64,000 nt of DNA from Clostridia bacterium (GCA_017416345.1 JAFQCR010000016.1:34932-98931), one strand, 5' to 3'. Positions 9,007 to 17,760 are shown, counted from the first letter of the stretch. The notes: generated by a model from the sequence alone, not told the origin. Program-made: numbers and translations.

Positions 9007-10599
9007 ATGAAGGTTTGTATTATCCAGCCCGAGTATTCGGTGGATTTTTCCCGTGCAGAGGAGCTGTTTTACAAGGGCTATATCGATATGCTCGACAAGT
9101 GCGATGATACTATGGATATCATCGTAATGCCCGAAAGCTGCGATATGCCTGCACTTTGCAAAACGGTTGAACAGAAGAATGAATGTGTTGACCGATTCAA
9201 CAAGATATTTGTTGATAAGATATGCGAGACTGCCAAGCGTTGCAATGCACTTGTATTTGCCAATGCACGCTGGGATTCCGGCAAGGGATACGTGAATACC
9301 ACCTATGCCGTTGACCGTGGCGGTAACATTGTCTACAAATATTTCAAGCAGCATCCCGTCCCCAAGGAGGTAGCTTCTCCTGAGCAGGATACCGACAACG
9401 CATTCCAATTCACCGAGCCCGATGTTGTCGAGATCGAGGGCATCCGTTTCGGTTTCCTCACTTGCTACGACTTCTATTTTTACGAGATGTTTGCCAATAT
9501 GGCAAGAAAAAATCTTGACGTGGTCATCGGTTGCTCGCATCAGCGTAGCGACACCCACCGTGCGCTTGAGATATTCAGCACATTTCTGGCCTACAACACC
9601 AATACTTATGTCTTACGTTCCTCGGTTTCGATGGATCCGAATTCCGATATCGGCGGCGGAAGTATGGTCGTAGCTCCCACGGGTGAGGTTCTGCTCAATA
9701 TGAAGAGCCGCATCGGTATGGAATGCGTTGATATCGACGTCACCAAAAAGTACTACAAGCCCGCAGGCTTTGGCAATCCGCCTGCCGCACATTACGAGTA
9801 TATCGAGCAGGGCAGAAAGCCTTGGAAATACCGCCCCGGCGGCAGTGCGATCTGCCTTAACGATACCGATATGCCGTATCCGAGAGTATGCGCCCACCGT
9901 GGCTTTAACTCTGTCGCTCCCGAAAACAGCCTGCCTGCATTCGGTGCGGCAATAGGTTTGGGTGCCGAGGAAATTGAGTTTGACCTTTGGCCGACCGCCG
10001 ACGGCGAGATAATCTCCCTTCACGACAAAACCCTTGAAAGGGTCTCGGACGGAGAGGGCAAGGTCACCGAAAAGACCTATGAGGAGCTTCTCAATTACGA
10101 TTTCGGCTCCAAAAAGGGCGAAAAGTTTAAGGGACTTAAGATCCTTAAATTTGAGGAGATACTCAAAAAATTCTCCTGCCATTGCATAATGAACATCCAC
10201 ATCAAGTCGATCTGCGGCAACCCCGATAACCTCAAAAAGATCATCGACCTTATTGACAAGTACGACTGCCGCAAGCACGTCTACTTTATGACGGGTGACG
10301 ACGATCTGATGGAGCTGTGCCGTGAAATGGCACCCGATATCTGCCGTTGCATGGGCGGCGGCTCGGTTGAAAAGAGATGGGCCATTGTTGAGCGAGCTAT
10401 TCTGCACGACTGTCAGAAGGTCCAGCTTTTCAAGCCTTATTTCAATCAGGAAATGATCGACAAGGCACATGCCAACGGTATCAAGTGCAACGTTTTCTGG
10501 TCGGATGACCAAGAGGAGACCAAAAAGTTTATCGAAATGGGCATCGACTGTATCCTCACCAACGACTACAACCTTATTTCGCAGGTCGTGGAAAGATAA
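9007..10599 (+). CDS. fusion of carbon-nitrogen hydrolase and glycerophosphodiester phosphodiesterase
   Basis: 530 residues with two catalytic domains. Residues 1-270 are a nitrilase/amidase superfamily domain with the Glu-Lys-Cys triad visible as E43 (MPES), K114 (KQHP) and C153 (TCYDF). Residues about 290-530 are a GDPD TIM barrel with AHRG (H297, R298), EFD (E324, D326) and SLHD (H339), the metal and catalytic residues. No signal peptide or membrane segment, so it is cytoplasmic. GTG 8998 is in frame, but the aagggtg ribosome site fits ATG 9007. The combination suggests hydrolysis of an amide followed by, or parallel to, release of an alcohol from a glycerophosphodiester, for example processing of a lipid headgroup; that is inference. 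Single gene with own promoter and terminator. Confidence 0.85.
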   Translation: MKVCIIQPEYSVDFSRAEELFYKGYIDMLDKCDDTMDIIVMPESCDMPALCKTVEQKNECVDRFNKIFVDKICETAKRCNALVFANARWDSGKGYVNTTYAVDRGGNIVYKYFKQHPVPKEVASPEQDTDNAFQFTEPDVVEIEGIRFGFLTCYDFYFYEMFANMARKNLDVVIGCSHQRSDTHRALEIFSTFLAYNTNTYVLRSSVSMDPNSDIGGGSMVVAPTGEVLLNMKSRIGMECVDIDVTKKYYKPAGFGNPPAAHYEYIEQGRKPWKYRPGGSAICLNDTDMPYPRVCAHRGFNSVAPENSLPAFGAAIGLGAEEIEFDLWPTADGEIISLHDKTLERVSDGEGKVTEKTYEELLNYDFGSKKGEKFKGLKILKFEEILKKFSCHCIMNIHIKSICGNPDNLKKIIDLIDKYDCRKHVYFMTGDDDLMELCREMAPDICRCMGGGSVEKRWAIVERAILHDCQKVQLFKPYFNQEMIDKAHANGIKCNVFWSDDQEETKKFIEMGIDCILTNDYNLISQVVER

Positions 10600-10627
10600 A
10601 GTAAATAAAATAAAATAAAAGAAAAGA

Positions 10628-10660
10628 AGAACCTCCCCTTGTCAGGGGAGGTTCTGTTTT
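10628..10660 (+). terminator. intrinsic terminator after the nitrilase-GDPD gene
   Basis: An 11-bp GC-rich stem (AGAACCTCCCC and complement), 6-nt loop, then a T-rich tract. Confidence 0.85.
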
Positions 10661-10745
10661 GTTTGTGCGGTAAAGACTGTCTAATATTACAGACCAATGT
10701 GCCTTGTGAAATGGATAAATCCATTTCCTGCAAATTATTATAATG

Positions 10746-12086
10746 TTATTTTGTTTCTATTTCAAACGTATCTCGCTCGCAGTAAACAAGCGGGTATTCA
10801 CGCAATGGGTATTTGAATTCACCTTGGTCACGCTCGAACACATCACCCGTCAGCATATCAATGACCACGGGGTCTTTGAGCTTTTTCATAGGAATGAGGA
10901 CTATGTGGCAGGTCTCGTGAGCCTCTTCCACCTCGACGGGGCAGGCTAACCAATAAGCCATACAAGGTTTGCCGTTGTGCTTAAAGAAAACGGTGGTCGA
11001 CGGTGTGTCGGGGTTGCAGGAGCGACCCTCAATCAGGGCAAACGGCTCGATCACCTCGTTTTCGTCGGCCAGCACGTTGGCGGCATTGGAAACTGCCTTA
11101 TGGCAGGCCTTGGGTGTGTAGGTGATGCCGTTCAAAATACCGTGCGCGGCAGGTCGGGTCAATACCTCGACCGCCTTTTCATACGGCTTTTCCCACAGGT
11201 CCACGATCATAAAATATGAGGTCAGCTTCATTTTATTTTGCAGGTCTAAAAATGCACGGCGCAGATGCCATACCGCCTGACGGTGCTCACTTCCGCCGCC
11301 CTCCTTACATTGACCGTGACCCTTCGGGTGCCAAGATGCGTGTCCGCATTCACCCACCCACATCTCAAGATGCCCAAAGCCGAGCTCCTCCATTATCTGA
11401 CGTGTAATCACATCACGGCGTGAACGCCAGCTGTTGTCGGGGAAGCGGTCGTAGTTGTGGGTGCAATAAAAGTCCAGATCCTTAGGCTCAAGATTGGAGA
11501 AAAGATTGTAAATATAATCGGGATGTGAGCCCGAAAGGCAGGTGCCCAGTTTTGCCTCGGGGTAAACTTCACGAATGGCTTTGCCCGTTACCTTTATAAG
11601 CTCGGCAAGTCCCTTGGCCGAAGGCTTTTCGGGATACCAGAAGTGAGAAAGGTCGGATTCGTTCCATATTTCGTAGTGGGTGATACGGTCCATGAAATGC
11701 TCGGTCATGGCTTTGACGTAGTCTATCCAGGCGTTCAGGCATTCCTCACCGTAAAGGGTCGGCACACATCCAACGGCGGTTGAATTGGGCGCATCGGACA
11801 TATACAAGGGGTTGCCGTAGCCGACATTGAACCATGGCTCCATTCCTCTTTTTAAGAGGTTATCCACCATACTGTCGAGCCACGAAAAATCGTAAACGCC
11901 CTTTTCCTTTTCGGTTCGTGCCCAACCGGTCTGCACTCTGGCAGCCTTTGCGCCTGTCATGGCGGCAAGGTCGTAGCATTTTTCGGGAGTGAAAAGGTCA
12001 CGGTCGTAGCATTCAAAGCCAATGCCTATACGTGAGTTTTTAATTTCGTTTGACGGTCTTATTTTGAGTTTTCCTATAAGCTTCAT
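10746..12086 (-). CDS. clan GH-A-like glycoside hydrolase
   Basis: 446 residues from the ATG at 12086, which has a cagaggtga ribosome site; an upstream in-frame start would add 16 unlikely residues. TIM-barrel glycosidase features: a probable acid/base in EIWNESD and a probable nucleophile Glu in WVGECGH, as in the GH39/GH5 side of clan A. No signal peptide, so it likely acts on imported oligosaccharides in the cytoplasm. It is transcribed divergently from an AraC regulator 152 bp away, a classic arrangement for a substrate-inducible sugar gene. The exact family and substrate cannot be read from sequence by eye. Confidence 0.75.
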   Translation of the reverse strand: MKLIGKLKIRPSNEIKNSRIGIGFECYDRDLFTPEKCYDLAAMTGAKAARVQTGWARTEKEKGVYDFSWLDSMVDNLLKRGMEPWFNVGYGNPLYMSDAPNSTAVGCVPTLYGEECLNAWIDYVKAMTEHFMDRITHYEIWNESDLSHFWYPEKPSAKGLAELIKVTGKAIREVYPEAKLGTCLSGSHPDYIYNLFSNLEPKDLDFYCTHNYDRFPDNSWRSRRDVITRQIMEELGFGHLEMWVGECGHASWHPKGHGQCKEGGGSEHRQAVWHLRRAFLDLQNKMKLTSYFMIVDLWEKPYEKAVEVLTRPAAHGILNGITYTPKACHKAVSNAANVLADENEVIEPFALIEGRSCNPDTPSTTVFFKHNGKPCMAYWLACPVEVEEAHETCHIVLIPMKKLKDPVVIDMLTGDVFERDQGEFKYPLREYPLVYCERDTFEIETK

Positions 12087-12133
12087 AAAAATCACCTCTG
12101 ATTTCAGTTTACACCAACAATTAGCGCAAAACA

Positions 12134-12156
12134 ATGCTTATTTTGAGCAAAAGCAT
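12134..12156. promoter_or_regulatory. candidate operator between glycosidase and AraC gene
   Basis: Inverted repeat ATGCTT and AAGCAT with an 11-nt spacer, lying between the divergent genes and 23 nt upstream of the AraC gene's -35. A plausible target of that regulator. Confidence 0.4.
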
Positions 12157-12178
12157 ATCATTTTCACGCATTAAGGAC

Positions 12179-12207
12179 TTGAACTTTAAGAAAACAAGTG
12201 GTAATCT
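12179..12207 (+). promoter_or_regulatory. promoter of the AraC-type gene at 12239
   Basis: TTGAAC, 17 nt, TAATCT; the start codon is 32 nt downstream of the -10. Confidence 0.5.
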
Positions 12208-12238
12208 TATCGTAGACAGTAAAAAAGGGTGATGTGGG

Positions 12239-12997
12239 ATGTTTGAAAAAACATATTTAGACTTTAAAACCTTTTTAAAGCACGATTTAAAATATAAGCG
12301 GTGGACGGTCAAGGTGCGTACCGTAAGCTCGATAATGACGGTCGAAAAAGGCACTTTCCTTTATGAATTTGAGGGCGGCGGATTTGAGCTGAAGGAGGGG
12401 GAGTCGGTCTTTTTGCCGATCGGCTCGAGCTATTCCTACAAGCTTACTACAAAGGAGTGCCTGTGCCATCAGATAATGTTTAATATTTGCGATGAAAACG
12501 GTGCTTTGAGGTTGGCAGACCGCCCTGTAAAAACAGCCAACAGCAGGGTTGCCGAACTTATGAAGGAAATAGTAAGGCAGGGGAGCGGATTCGGTTCGGT
12601 CAATCAATTCAAGCTGACAGCCGATGTGTATTCGGTGCTGTCGTTGTTTTTTGAGCGTGTCAGAGATTCCCGTGAGGGGCTTAAGATATATCCTGCGCTG
12701 AAAATGTTAGAGGAGCATTATAACGAACAGTTATCGGCCGACCGCCTTGCTGAAGTTTGCGCTTTAAGTCAGTCACAGCTCAGAAGGCTCTTTCAAAAGG
12801 AAACCGGGATGTCACCTATGGAGTACAAAACTCATCTGCGGATAAAAAAGGCCGCAGATATGCTTTTGTATTCGCAAGCGACCGTTGCCGAAATATCGCA
12901 ATCATTAGGGTTTAACAATCCGTTTGTGTTCAGCCGTGTGTTTAAGCAGTTCAAAGGTGTTTCACCGTCGGAATACCGAAATCAGGAAACGGTATAG
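12239..12997 (+). CDS. AraC family transcriptional regulator
   Basis: 252 residues: N-terminal cupin-like sensor (ELKEGESVFLPIGSSYSYKL) and a C-terminal double helix-turn-helix from about residue 155, including LSQSQLRRLFQKETG and the signature SLGFNNPFVFSRVFKQFKGVSPSEYR. It sits head-to-head with the clan-A-like glycosidase at 10746 and is the likely regulator of that gene. The ATG at 12239 has an aagggtg site; an ATG at 12232 is closed by a stop at once. No terminator is obvious behind it. Confidence 0.92.
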   Translation: MFEKTYLDFKTFLKHDLKYKRWTVKVRTVSSIMTVEKGTFLYEFEGGGFELKEGESVFLPIGSSYSYKLTTKECLCHQIMFNICDENGALRLADRPVKTANSRVAELMKEIVRQGSGFGSVNQFKLTADVYSVLSLFFERVRDSREGLKIYPALKMLEEHYNEQLSADRLAEVCALSQSQLRRLFQKETGMSPMEYKTHLRIKKAADMLLYSQATVAEISQSLGFNNPFVFSRVFKQFKGVSPSEYRNQETV

Positions 12998-13058
12998 CAA
13001 TTTGAATATTTGCATATATTTTCCGGTGTGTTTTACAGGATTTTCGTTAAAAACACAG

Positions 13059-13087
13059 TTGCTTTTTTTGGACAGTTGTGATAGAAT
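13059..13087 (+). promoter_or_regulatory. promoter of the cation/proton antiporter gene
   Basis: TTGCTT (13059-13064), 17 nt, TAGAAT (13082-13087). It starts a leader of about 77 nt that holds the structured RNA at 13090. Confidence 0.6.
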
Positions 13088-13089
13088 GT

Positions 13090-13140
13090 GTAACCGGAAT
13101 CTGCCGAAGTGGTTTCTCTGCTTGCGGCGGGTTTCGTTAC
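13090..13140 (+). ncRNA. structured leader, candidate Na+ (DUF1646-type) riboswitch
   Basis: The 5' leader of the antiporter gene folds by eye into three stacked helices: P1 GTAAC (13090-13094) with GTTAC (13136-13140); P2 CTGCCG (13101-13106) with CGGCGG (13125-13130); and P3 AAGTGG with CTGCTT around a 5-nt loop. Between P1 and P2 is an internal loop CGGAAT facing GTTTC. A compact element of this kind before a cation/H+ antiporter resembles the Na+-sensing DUF1646 motif, but I recall that consensus only loosely. It ends 30 nt before the start codon, and no terminator hairpin follows. Confidence 0.45.
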
Positions 13141-13170
13141 GTTTATTTTATTTTAAAAGAAGATGAGTTT

Positions 13171-14463
13171 ATGGTATTGTTATCGGTCTCCATTGCGCTT
13201 TTGGCAGGTCTTTTGATGACCCGTGCCTTCAAGCCCTTGAAATTACCCTCGGTCACGGCTTACCTTATCGCTGGCGTGCTGATAGGCCCTTATTGCCTCG
13301 GTGCGTTGGGTATCACCGGTCTCGGCTTTAACAGCCATACCGACGTGTCGGCTTTGTCGGTCGTGTCGGAGGTTGCTCTGGGCTTCATTGCGTTTTCCAT
13401 CGGAAACGAGTTTATTTTAAGCGACCTTAAAAAGACGGGTAAGCAGGCGCTCACCATCGGTGTTCTGCAGGCCGTTGTCGCAATGCTTTTGGTCGACGTA
13501 GCGCTGATCGGTATGCATTTTGTTATGCCCGATAAGCTGTCGTTGGCGCAGGCAATCACCTTGGGTGCCATTGCCACCGCAACCGCACCCGCCGCAACGC
13601 TTATGGTCGTTCGTCAGTATAAGGCAAAGGGCCCCTTGACCAAGCTGTTGCTGCCTATTGTTGCTTTGGACGATGCCGTCGGTCTTATCGCATTTGCCGT
13701 TTCCTTCGGTATTGCCAAGACGCTTGTCAGCGGTGAGATCGATATGATCTCTATCTTGGTCAATCCGATTATCGAGATCGCTTGCTCACTCATATTGGGT
13801 GCTGTTATGGGTTGGGTGCTGACCCAACTTGAAAAGCTGTTCAACTCCAACACCAACCGTTTGAACCTCACCATTGCGGCGGTATTTTTGACCGCTTCAC
13901 TTTCAATGCTTGAGTTCCATATCGGCCCCGTGCAGATACATTTTTCGTCACTTCTGACCTGTATGATGCTGGGTACCGTGTTCTGTAACATCTGTCCCTT
14001 GTCGCACGACCTTATGGGTGCCGCCGACAAGTGGACCTCGCCCGTATTTGCGCTGTTCTTCGTTATCAGCGGTGCCGAGCTTGAACTCAATGTTTTCACC
14101 GATTGGGCAATCGTTGTCATCGGTGTGGTTTACATTGCATCCCGTTCACTCGGAAAGTATTTCGGAGCCGCAGGCAGTGCCAAGCTGACCAAGTGCTCAC
14201 CGCAGATAGTGAAATACTTGGGTATCACACTTTTGCCGCAGGCAGGTGTTGCGTTGGGTATGTGCGCTACGGCTATGCAATTGGGAGCCGAGGGCAACCT
14301 CATCCGCAATATCACGTTGTTTGCCGTTCTGATCTATGAGTTGTTCGGACCTATTATGACCCGAATGGCCTTGACCGCCGCAGGGGAGATACACCCCATC
14401 ACCGAAGAGGTCAAGCGACGCAGACAGCAAAAGCTTGAAGAAGCTAAAGAGCGAAATAAGTGA
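13171..14463 (+). CDS. cation:proton antiporter (CPA2/Kef-type)
   Basis: 430 residues with about 12 membrane segments: LPSVTAYLIAGVLIGP near the N terminus, EVALGFIAFSIGNEF, and the unwound-helix region ATATAPAATLMV followed by ALDDAVGLIAF, where Asp-Asp fits the ion-binding site of electrogenic Na+/H+ antiporters (NapA/CPA2). A short charged tail ends the protein and no RCK/TrkA domain is present. The frame is open 31 codons further upstream, but that stretch is the promoter and structured leader; ATG 13171 begins the first helix and follows an agaag site. The leader suggests control by ion level. Confidence 0.88.
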   Translation: MVLLSVSIALLAGLLMTRAFKPLKLPSVTAYLIAGVLIGPYCLGALGITGLGFNSHTDVSALSVVSEVALGFIAFSIGNEFILSDLKKTGKQALTIGVLQAVVAMLLVDVALIGMHFVMPDKLSLAQAITLGAIATATAPAATLMVVRQYKAKGPLTKLLLPIVALDDAVGLIAFAVSFGIAKTLVSGEIDMISILVNPIIEIACSLILGAVMGWVLTQLEKLFNSNTNRLNLTIAAVFLTASLSMLEFHIGPVQIHFSSLLTCMMLGTVFCNICPLSHDLMGAADKWTSPVFALFFVISGAELELNVFTDWAIVVIGVVYIASRSLGKYFGAAGSAKLTKCSPQIVKYLGITLLPQAGVALGMCATAMQLGAEGNLIRNITLFAVLIYELFGPIMTRMALTAAGEIHPITEEVKRRRQQKLEEAKERNK

Positions 14464-14507
14464 GAGATTAAATACCGTTGCTTCAATAATCAACCGTGTT
14501 TTTAATG

Positions 14508-14536
14508 TTGAATTTAAATATATGGTGTGATATAAT
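14508..14536 (+). promoter_or_regulatory. promoter of the zinc-ribbon membrane gene
   Basis: TTGAAT, 17 nt, perfect TATAAT; start codon 27 nt after the -10. Confidence 0.7.
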
Positions 14537-14563
14537 AAATGCACTAATTAAAGAGGTGATGTT

Positions 14564-15109
14564 GTGAACATTAATTTTGGCATAGACCAAGCCACTGCAG
14601 CTCAGATGCGTGATGGCGCACGCAAGGGAATTAAGCTTTTGATAGGCTTTTTTATATTTATTTGCGCTATGTTTGGTCCCTTGATTTTTGTTGTGTGCCT
14701 TGCCGGTGAAATGGAAGAGGGTGCAAGCCGCATCCCCGGTGTTGTTTTGGGTTCAATTTTTACCGCTGTTATGATAGTGCTTGTGGTGATACTGATCCGT
14801 ATGAATCTCAGTGACCGTCTTGTGCGCATCTATGTTTCAACGGTTGGCAACATCAAGCGTGTTGAACTCAAATGGCTATCGGATAATGTCGGTAAGCCGA
14901 TCGATAAGGTCATTGAAGATCTTCGCAAAGTTATGCGAAGAGGTTATTTTAAGGACGGACACCTTGATGTGAATAACAAGGTGCTTTTGTTCCCGAATGT
15001 TGACCTTGGTGCCGAAATCTCCATAATCTGCTCCCAATGCGGAGCTGTTGTAAAGGCACAGCAGGGATACCCCGCAGACTGCCCTTATTGCGGAACAGTT
15101 GTACAGTAA
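14564..15109 (+). CDS. small membrane protein with C-terminal zinc ribbon, unknown function
   Basis: 181 residues. Two membrane helices at about 22-47 and 58-79, then a soluble region resembling a winged-helix/PCI-like segment (LKWLSDNVGKPIDKVIEDLR), and a C-terminal zinc ribbon with C156-x2-C159 and C173-x2-C176. The start is GTG 14564 with an agaggtgat site 5 nt away. It is a single gene with its own consensus promoter and terminator. I do not recognise a named family. Confidence 0.8.
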   Translation: MNINFGIDQATAAQMRDGARKGIKLLIGFFIFICAMFGPLIFVVCLAGEMEEGASRIPGVVLGSIFTAVMIVLVVILIRMNLSDRLVRIYVSTVGNIKRVELKWLSDNVGKPIDKVIEDLRKVMRRGYFKDGHLDVNNKVLLFPNVDLGAEISIICSQCGAVVKAQQGYPADCPYCGTVVQ

Positions 15110-15118
15110 ACGAATAAA

Positions 15119-15150
15119 AAAAGACGGTAGAGTTCTCTACCGTCTTTTTT
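15119..15150 (+). terminator. intrinsic terminator
   Basis: Nine to ten bp perfect stem GACGGTAGA and complement with a 4-nt loop and six T residues. Confidence 0.92.
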
Positions 15151-15181
15151 CAATAAATCAAATTTATCAAGTAAAAACTTC

Positions 15182-15210
15182 TTGTATTATCGTAAGTTTA
15201 ATGTTATTAT
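15182..15210 (+). promoter_or_regulatory. promoter of the PHP phosphatase gene
   Basis: TTGTAT, 17 nt, TATTAT, 34 nt before the GTG start. Confidence 0.5.
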
Positions 15211-15244
15211 ATACTATGTATAGGTGTAATTTGGGGGTGTTGGA

Positions 15245-16075
15245 GTGTCTTATAAAAATCTGATGGATATGCATGTCCATTCCGATAATTCGCACGATGC
15301 TCACCATTCGGTGACCTTGGTGTGTGAAAAGGCGGTGGCAAAGGGACTCAGAGCCATTGCCGTGACCGACCATTGCAACATTATCGATTATTATAAGGAT
15401 AAGCAGAATATCATCTGCCGTCAGGCGGCTTTTGAGGTAAAAAAAGCGGCCGATGTTTTTAACGGACAGCTCATTGTGTCAAGCGGGATCGAGCTTGGCT
15501 CACCTGCACGTGACGACGAAGCGGTCAGGGACGTTCTGAAAAATAAGTTTGATTTTGTTGTAGCGGCGGTCCACCGCATAAAGGGCAAGAAAAAGAGCTT
15601 TGGCCACTACGATTTCAACCGTGAGGCCAACCGTCCCGAGTGCCTTATTCCAAGATACCTTGATGAGATACTTGAAACGGTTGAGTGGAACCAATTTGAT
15701 TCTTTGGCGCACCTTACATACCCGTTGAGATATTTCCCGCCCGAGCTGTTGGCCGACTTTGATCTGTGGCAATACCGTGACAAGATCGAGGCAATACTTA
15801 AAACGCTTGCTCAAAACGGTAAGGCGTTGGAGATAAACACCAAGGGAGAACCGTTCGTGGTCAACGGCCAAACACACAGCTTCCAGCCCGAGCTTGAGAT
15901 CGTCAAGCTGTTCCGTGAGCTTGGCGGTGAGCATATCACGGTTGGTTCGGATGCCCACAGCGCACACGATGTCGGTAACAGAATTGCCGAGGCTTACGAT
16001 ATGGCCGTTGAAGCAGGCTTTAAATACGTAACACTTTATCAGCACAGAACCCCGTTGCCCATAAAGATTGTTTAA
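15245..16075 (+). CDS. PHP-domain phosphatase, HisJ-like
   Basis: 276 residues, close to the usual HisJ length. PHP metal-site motifs in order: MHVHSDNS (H-x-H), VTDHC, the Glu of SSGIELG, AAVHR, and the late GSDAHSAHD. These enzymes hydrolyse phosphate monoesters such as histidinol phosphate with a trinuclear metal centre. No other histidine genes are near, so the true substrate is uncertain. The start is GTG 15245 with a gggggtg site; no closer ATG keeps the H-x-H motif complete at a normal distance. The gene is followed 18 nt later by an Lrp-type regulator and an aminotransferase. Confidence 0.85.
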   Translation: MSYKNLMDMHVHSDNSHDAHHSVTLVCEKAVAKGLRAIAVTDHCNIIDYYKDKQNIICRQAAFEVKKAADVFNGQLIVSSGIELGSPARDDEAVRDVLKNKFDFVVAAVHRIKGKKKSFGHYDFNREANRPECLIPRYLDEILETVEWNQFDSLAHLTYPLRYFPPELLADFDLWQYRDKIEAILKTLAQNGKALEINTKGEPFVVNGQTHSFQPELEIVKLFRELGGEHITVGSDAHSAHDVGNRIAEAYDMAVEAGFKYVTLYQHRTPLPIKIV

Positions 16076-16093
16076 GCAGTGAAGGAGAAAATT

Positions 16094-16576
16094 ATGAACA
16101 TCAAATTATTGAAATTACTTTCCAAAAATGCAAGATACACCGTTCACGAGCTGTCGGTCATGAGCGGTATTTCGGAGGATGAGGTCGTAACCGAGGTCTC
16201 GGCTATGGAAAAGGAAGGCCTTATCCGTGGATATAAGGCGGTTATCGACTGGGAGCGCCTCGACAGCGCCAAGGTTTCGGCCATTATCGAATTGAAGGTC
16301 GAGCCCCAGCCCGATGTCGGCTTTGAACAGATCGCAGAAGAGGTCAAGAAGTATTCCGAGGTTGAAAGTGTTTATCTGATGTCGGGCGGCTATGACCTTT
16401 GCGTTATCGTTAAGGGCAAGACCTTCCAGGAGGTTGCCATGTTCGTTGCCAAGCAGTTGGCACCCATGAAGTACGTGGTTTCCACCGCAACACATTTCAT
16501 TCTGCGCCGTTATAAGGAGCTTGATATCGAGCTTATCGGCGATGCAAAAGACGACAGGGAGAAGATTTCGTTTTGA
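16094..16576 (+). CDS. Lrp/AsnC family transcriptional regulator
   Basis: 160 residues: N-terminal winged helix (ARYTVHELSVMSGISEDEV) and C-terminal RAM-type ligand domain with EVESVYLMSGGYDLCVIVKG. An in-frame GTG at 16079 is possible, but gaaggag lies at proper distance only for ATG 16094. Its stop overlaps the TTG start of the aminotransferase, so regulator and enzyme are translated together. Lrp proteins with this architecture sense amino acids; control of the downstream aminotransferase is likely but unproven. Confidence 0.9.
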   Translation: MNIKLLKLLSKNARYTVHELSVMSGISEDEVVTEVSAMEKEGLIRGYKAVIDWERLDSAKVSAIIELKVEPQPDVGFEQIAEEVKKYSEVESVYLMSGGYDLCVIVKGKTFQEVAMFVAKQLAPMKYVVSTATHFILRRYKELDIELIGDAKDDREKISF

Positions 16577-17760
16577 TTGACTACAATAAATTGTTGAACC
16601 CGACGGTGATGGAGATCAAGCCCTCGGGTATCAGAAAGTTTTTTGATATTGCCGCCGAGATGGACGATGTCATTTCGCTGGGCGTCGGTGAGCCCGACTT
16701 TCAGACACCGTGGCACATCCGTCAGGCAGGCATAAAATCCTTGCAGGACGGCAAGACCAAATATACCTCTAACCGGGGTATTATGGAGCTTCGTAAGGCT
16801 GTAAGCGATTATATGAAGGAACAGATCAGCTGTGAATATGACCCTGCGACCGAGGTGCTTATCTCGGTCGGCGGAAGTGAGGCTATCGACGGTGCCGTGC
16901 GTGCCATTGTTGGCAGAGGGGATGAGGTGCTGATAGTCGAGCCGAGCTTTGTTTGCTATGAGCCTATCGTAAAATTGGCAGGCGGTGTGCCGGTCATTAT
17001 TTCGACCAAGGCCGAAAACGAGTTCAGACTGACGGCCAACGAGCTGAAAAGCCATATTACCGACCGCACCAAGCTGCTTATTTTGCCGTATCCCGGCAAT
17101 CCCACGGGTGCTATTATGGAGCAAAAAGACCTCGAGGATATTGCCGAGGTCTTGCGTGAGACCGATATTGCCGTGATCTCAGATGAAATTTATTCCGAGC
17201 TTACATACACAGGCCAGAAGCATGTGTCGATAGCATCGCTCGACGGTATGCAGGAGCGTACCGTTGTCATCAACGGCTTTTCCAAGACCTATTCAATGAC
17301 GGGTTGGCGTTTAGGCTTCGCCTGCGGACCTGCACCGATTTTGCAACAGATGACCAAGATCCATCAGTTTGCCATTATGTCGGCACCTACCACCTCGCAG
17401 TATGCCGCTATCGAGGCGCTCAAAAACGGCCGCCCCGACATTGAGGCAATGGTCGAGGAATACGATATGCGCCGCCGTTTGATAGTTGACGGATTTAATG
17501 CGCTTGGACTTGATTGCTTTGAGCCCAAAGGTGCATTCTATGCATTCCCGAGCATAAAGTCGACCGGACTTTCGTCCGAGGAATTCTGCGAGCGCCTGCT
17601 TTACTCCAAAAAGGTTGCCATCGTTCCCGGTAACGCCTTCGGTGAGAGTGGCGAGGGTCATGTCAGAGCATCCTACTGCTACTCGGTCAACCATATCAAA
17701 GAGGCACTTCACCGTATCGGTGAATTTTTGGAAGAGATAAAAAATGAAGATAAAGGCTAA
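16573..17760 (+). CDS. PLP-dependent aminotransferase class I/II
   Basis: 395 residues. Fold-type I aminotransferase: GVGEPDFQTP, TSNRGIMELR, YPGNPTGA, DEIYSEL, and the PLP lysine in NGFSKTYSMTGWRLG. It resembles the PatA/aspartate-aromatic branch. The start TTG at 16573 has a good agggagaag site eight bases upstream and overlaps the Lrp stop; the next in-frame ATG (16609) would remove conserved sequence. The end overlaps ispE by 17 nt. The amino donor is unknown. Confidence 0.88.
   Translation: MIDYNKLLNPTVMEIKPSGIRKFFDIAAEMDDVISLGVGEPDFQTPWHIRQAGIKSLQDGKTKYTSNRGIMELRKAVSDYMKEQISCEYDPATEVLISVGGSEAIDGAVRAIVGRGDEVLIVEPSFVCYEPIVKLAGGVPVIISTKAENEFRLTANELKSHITDRTKLLILPYPGNPTGAIMEQKDLEDIAEVLRETDIAVISDEIYSELTYTGQKHVSIASLDGMQERTVVINGFSKTYSMTGWRLGFACGPAPILQQMTKIHQFAIMSAPTTSQYAAIEALKNGRPDIEAMVEEYDMRRRLIVDGFNALGLDCFEPKGAFYAFPSIKSTGLSSEEFCERLLYSKKVAIVPGNAFGESGEGHVRASYCYSVNHIKEALHRIGEFLEEIKNEDKG

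Noticed and set aside
13078-13170. N-terminal extension of the antiporter
   Set aside because: It would translate the promoter and the structured leader; the conserved first helix begins at ATG 13171.
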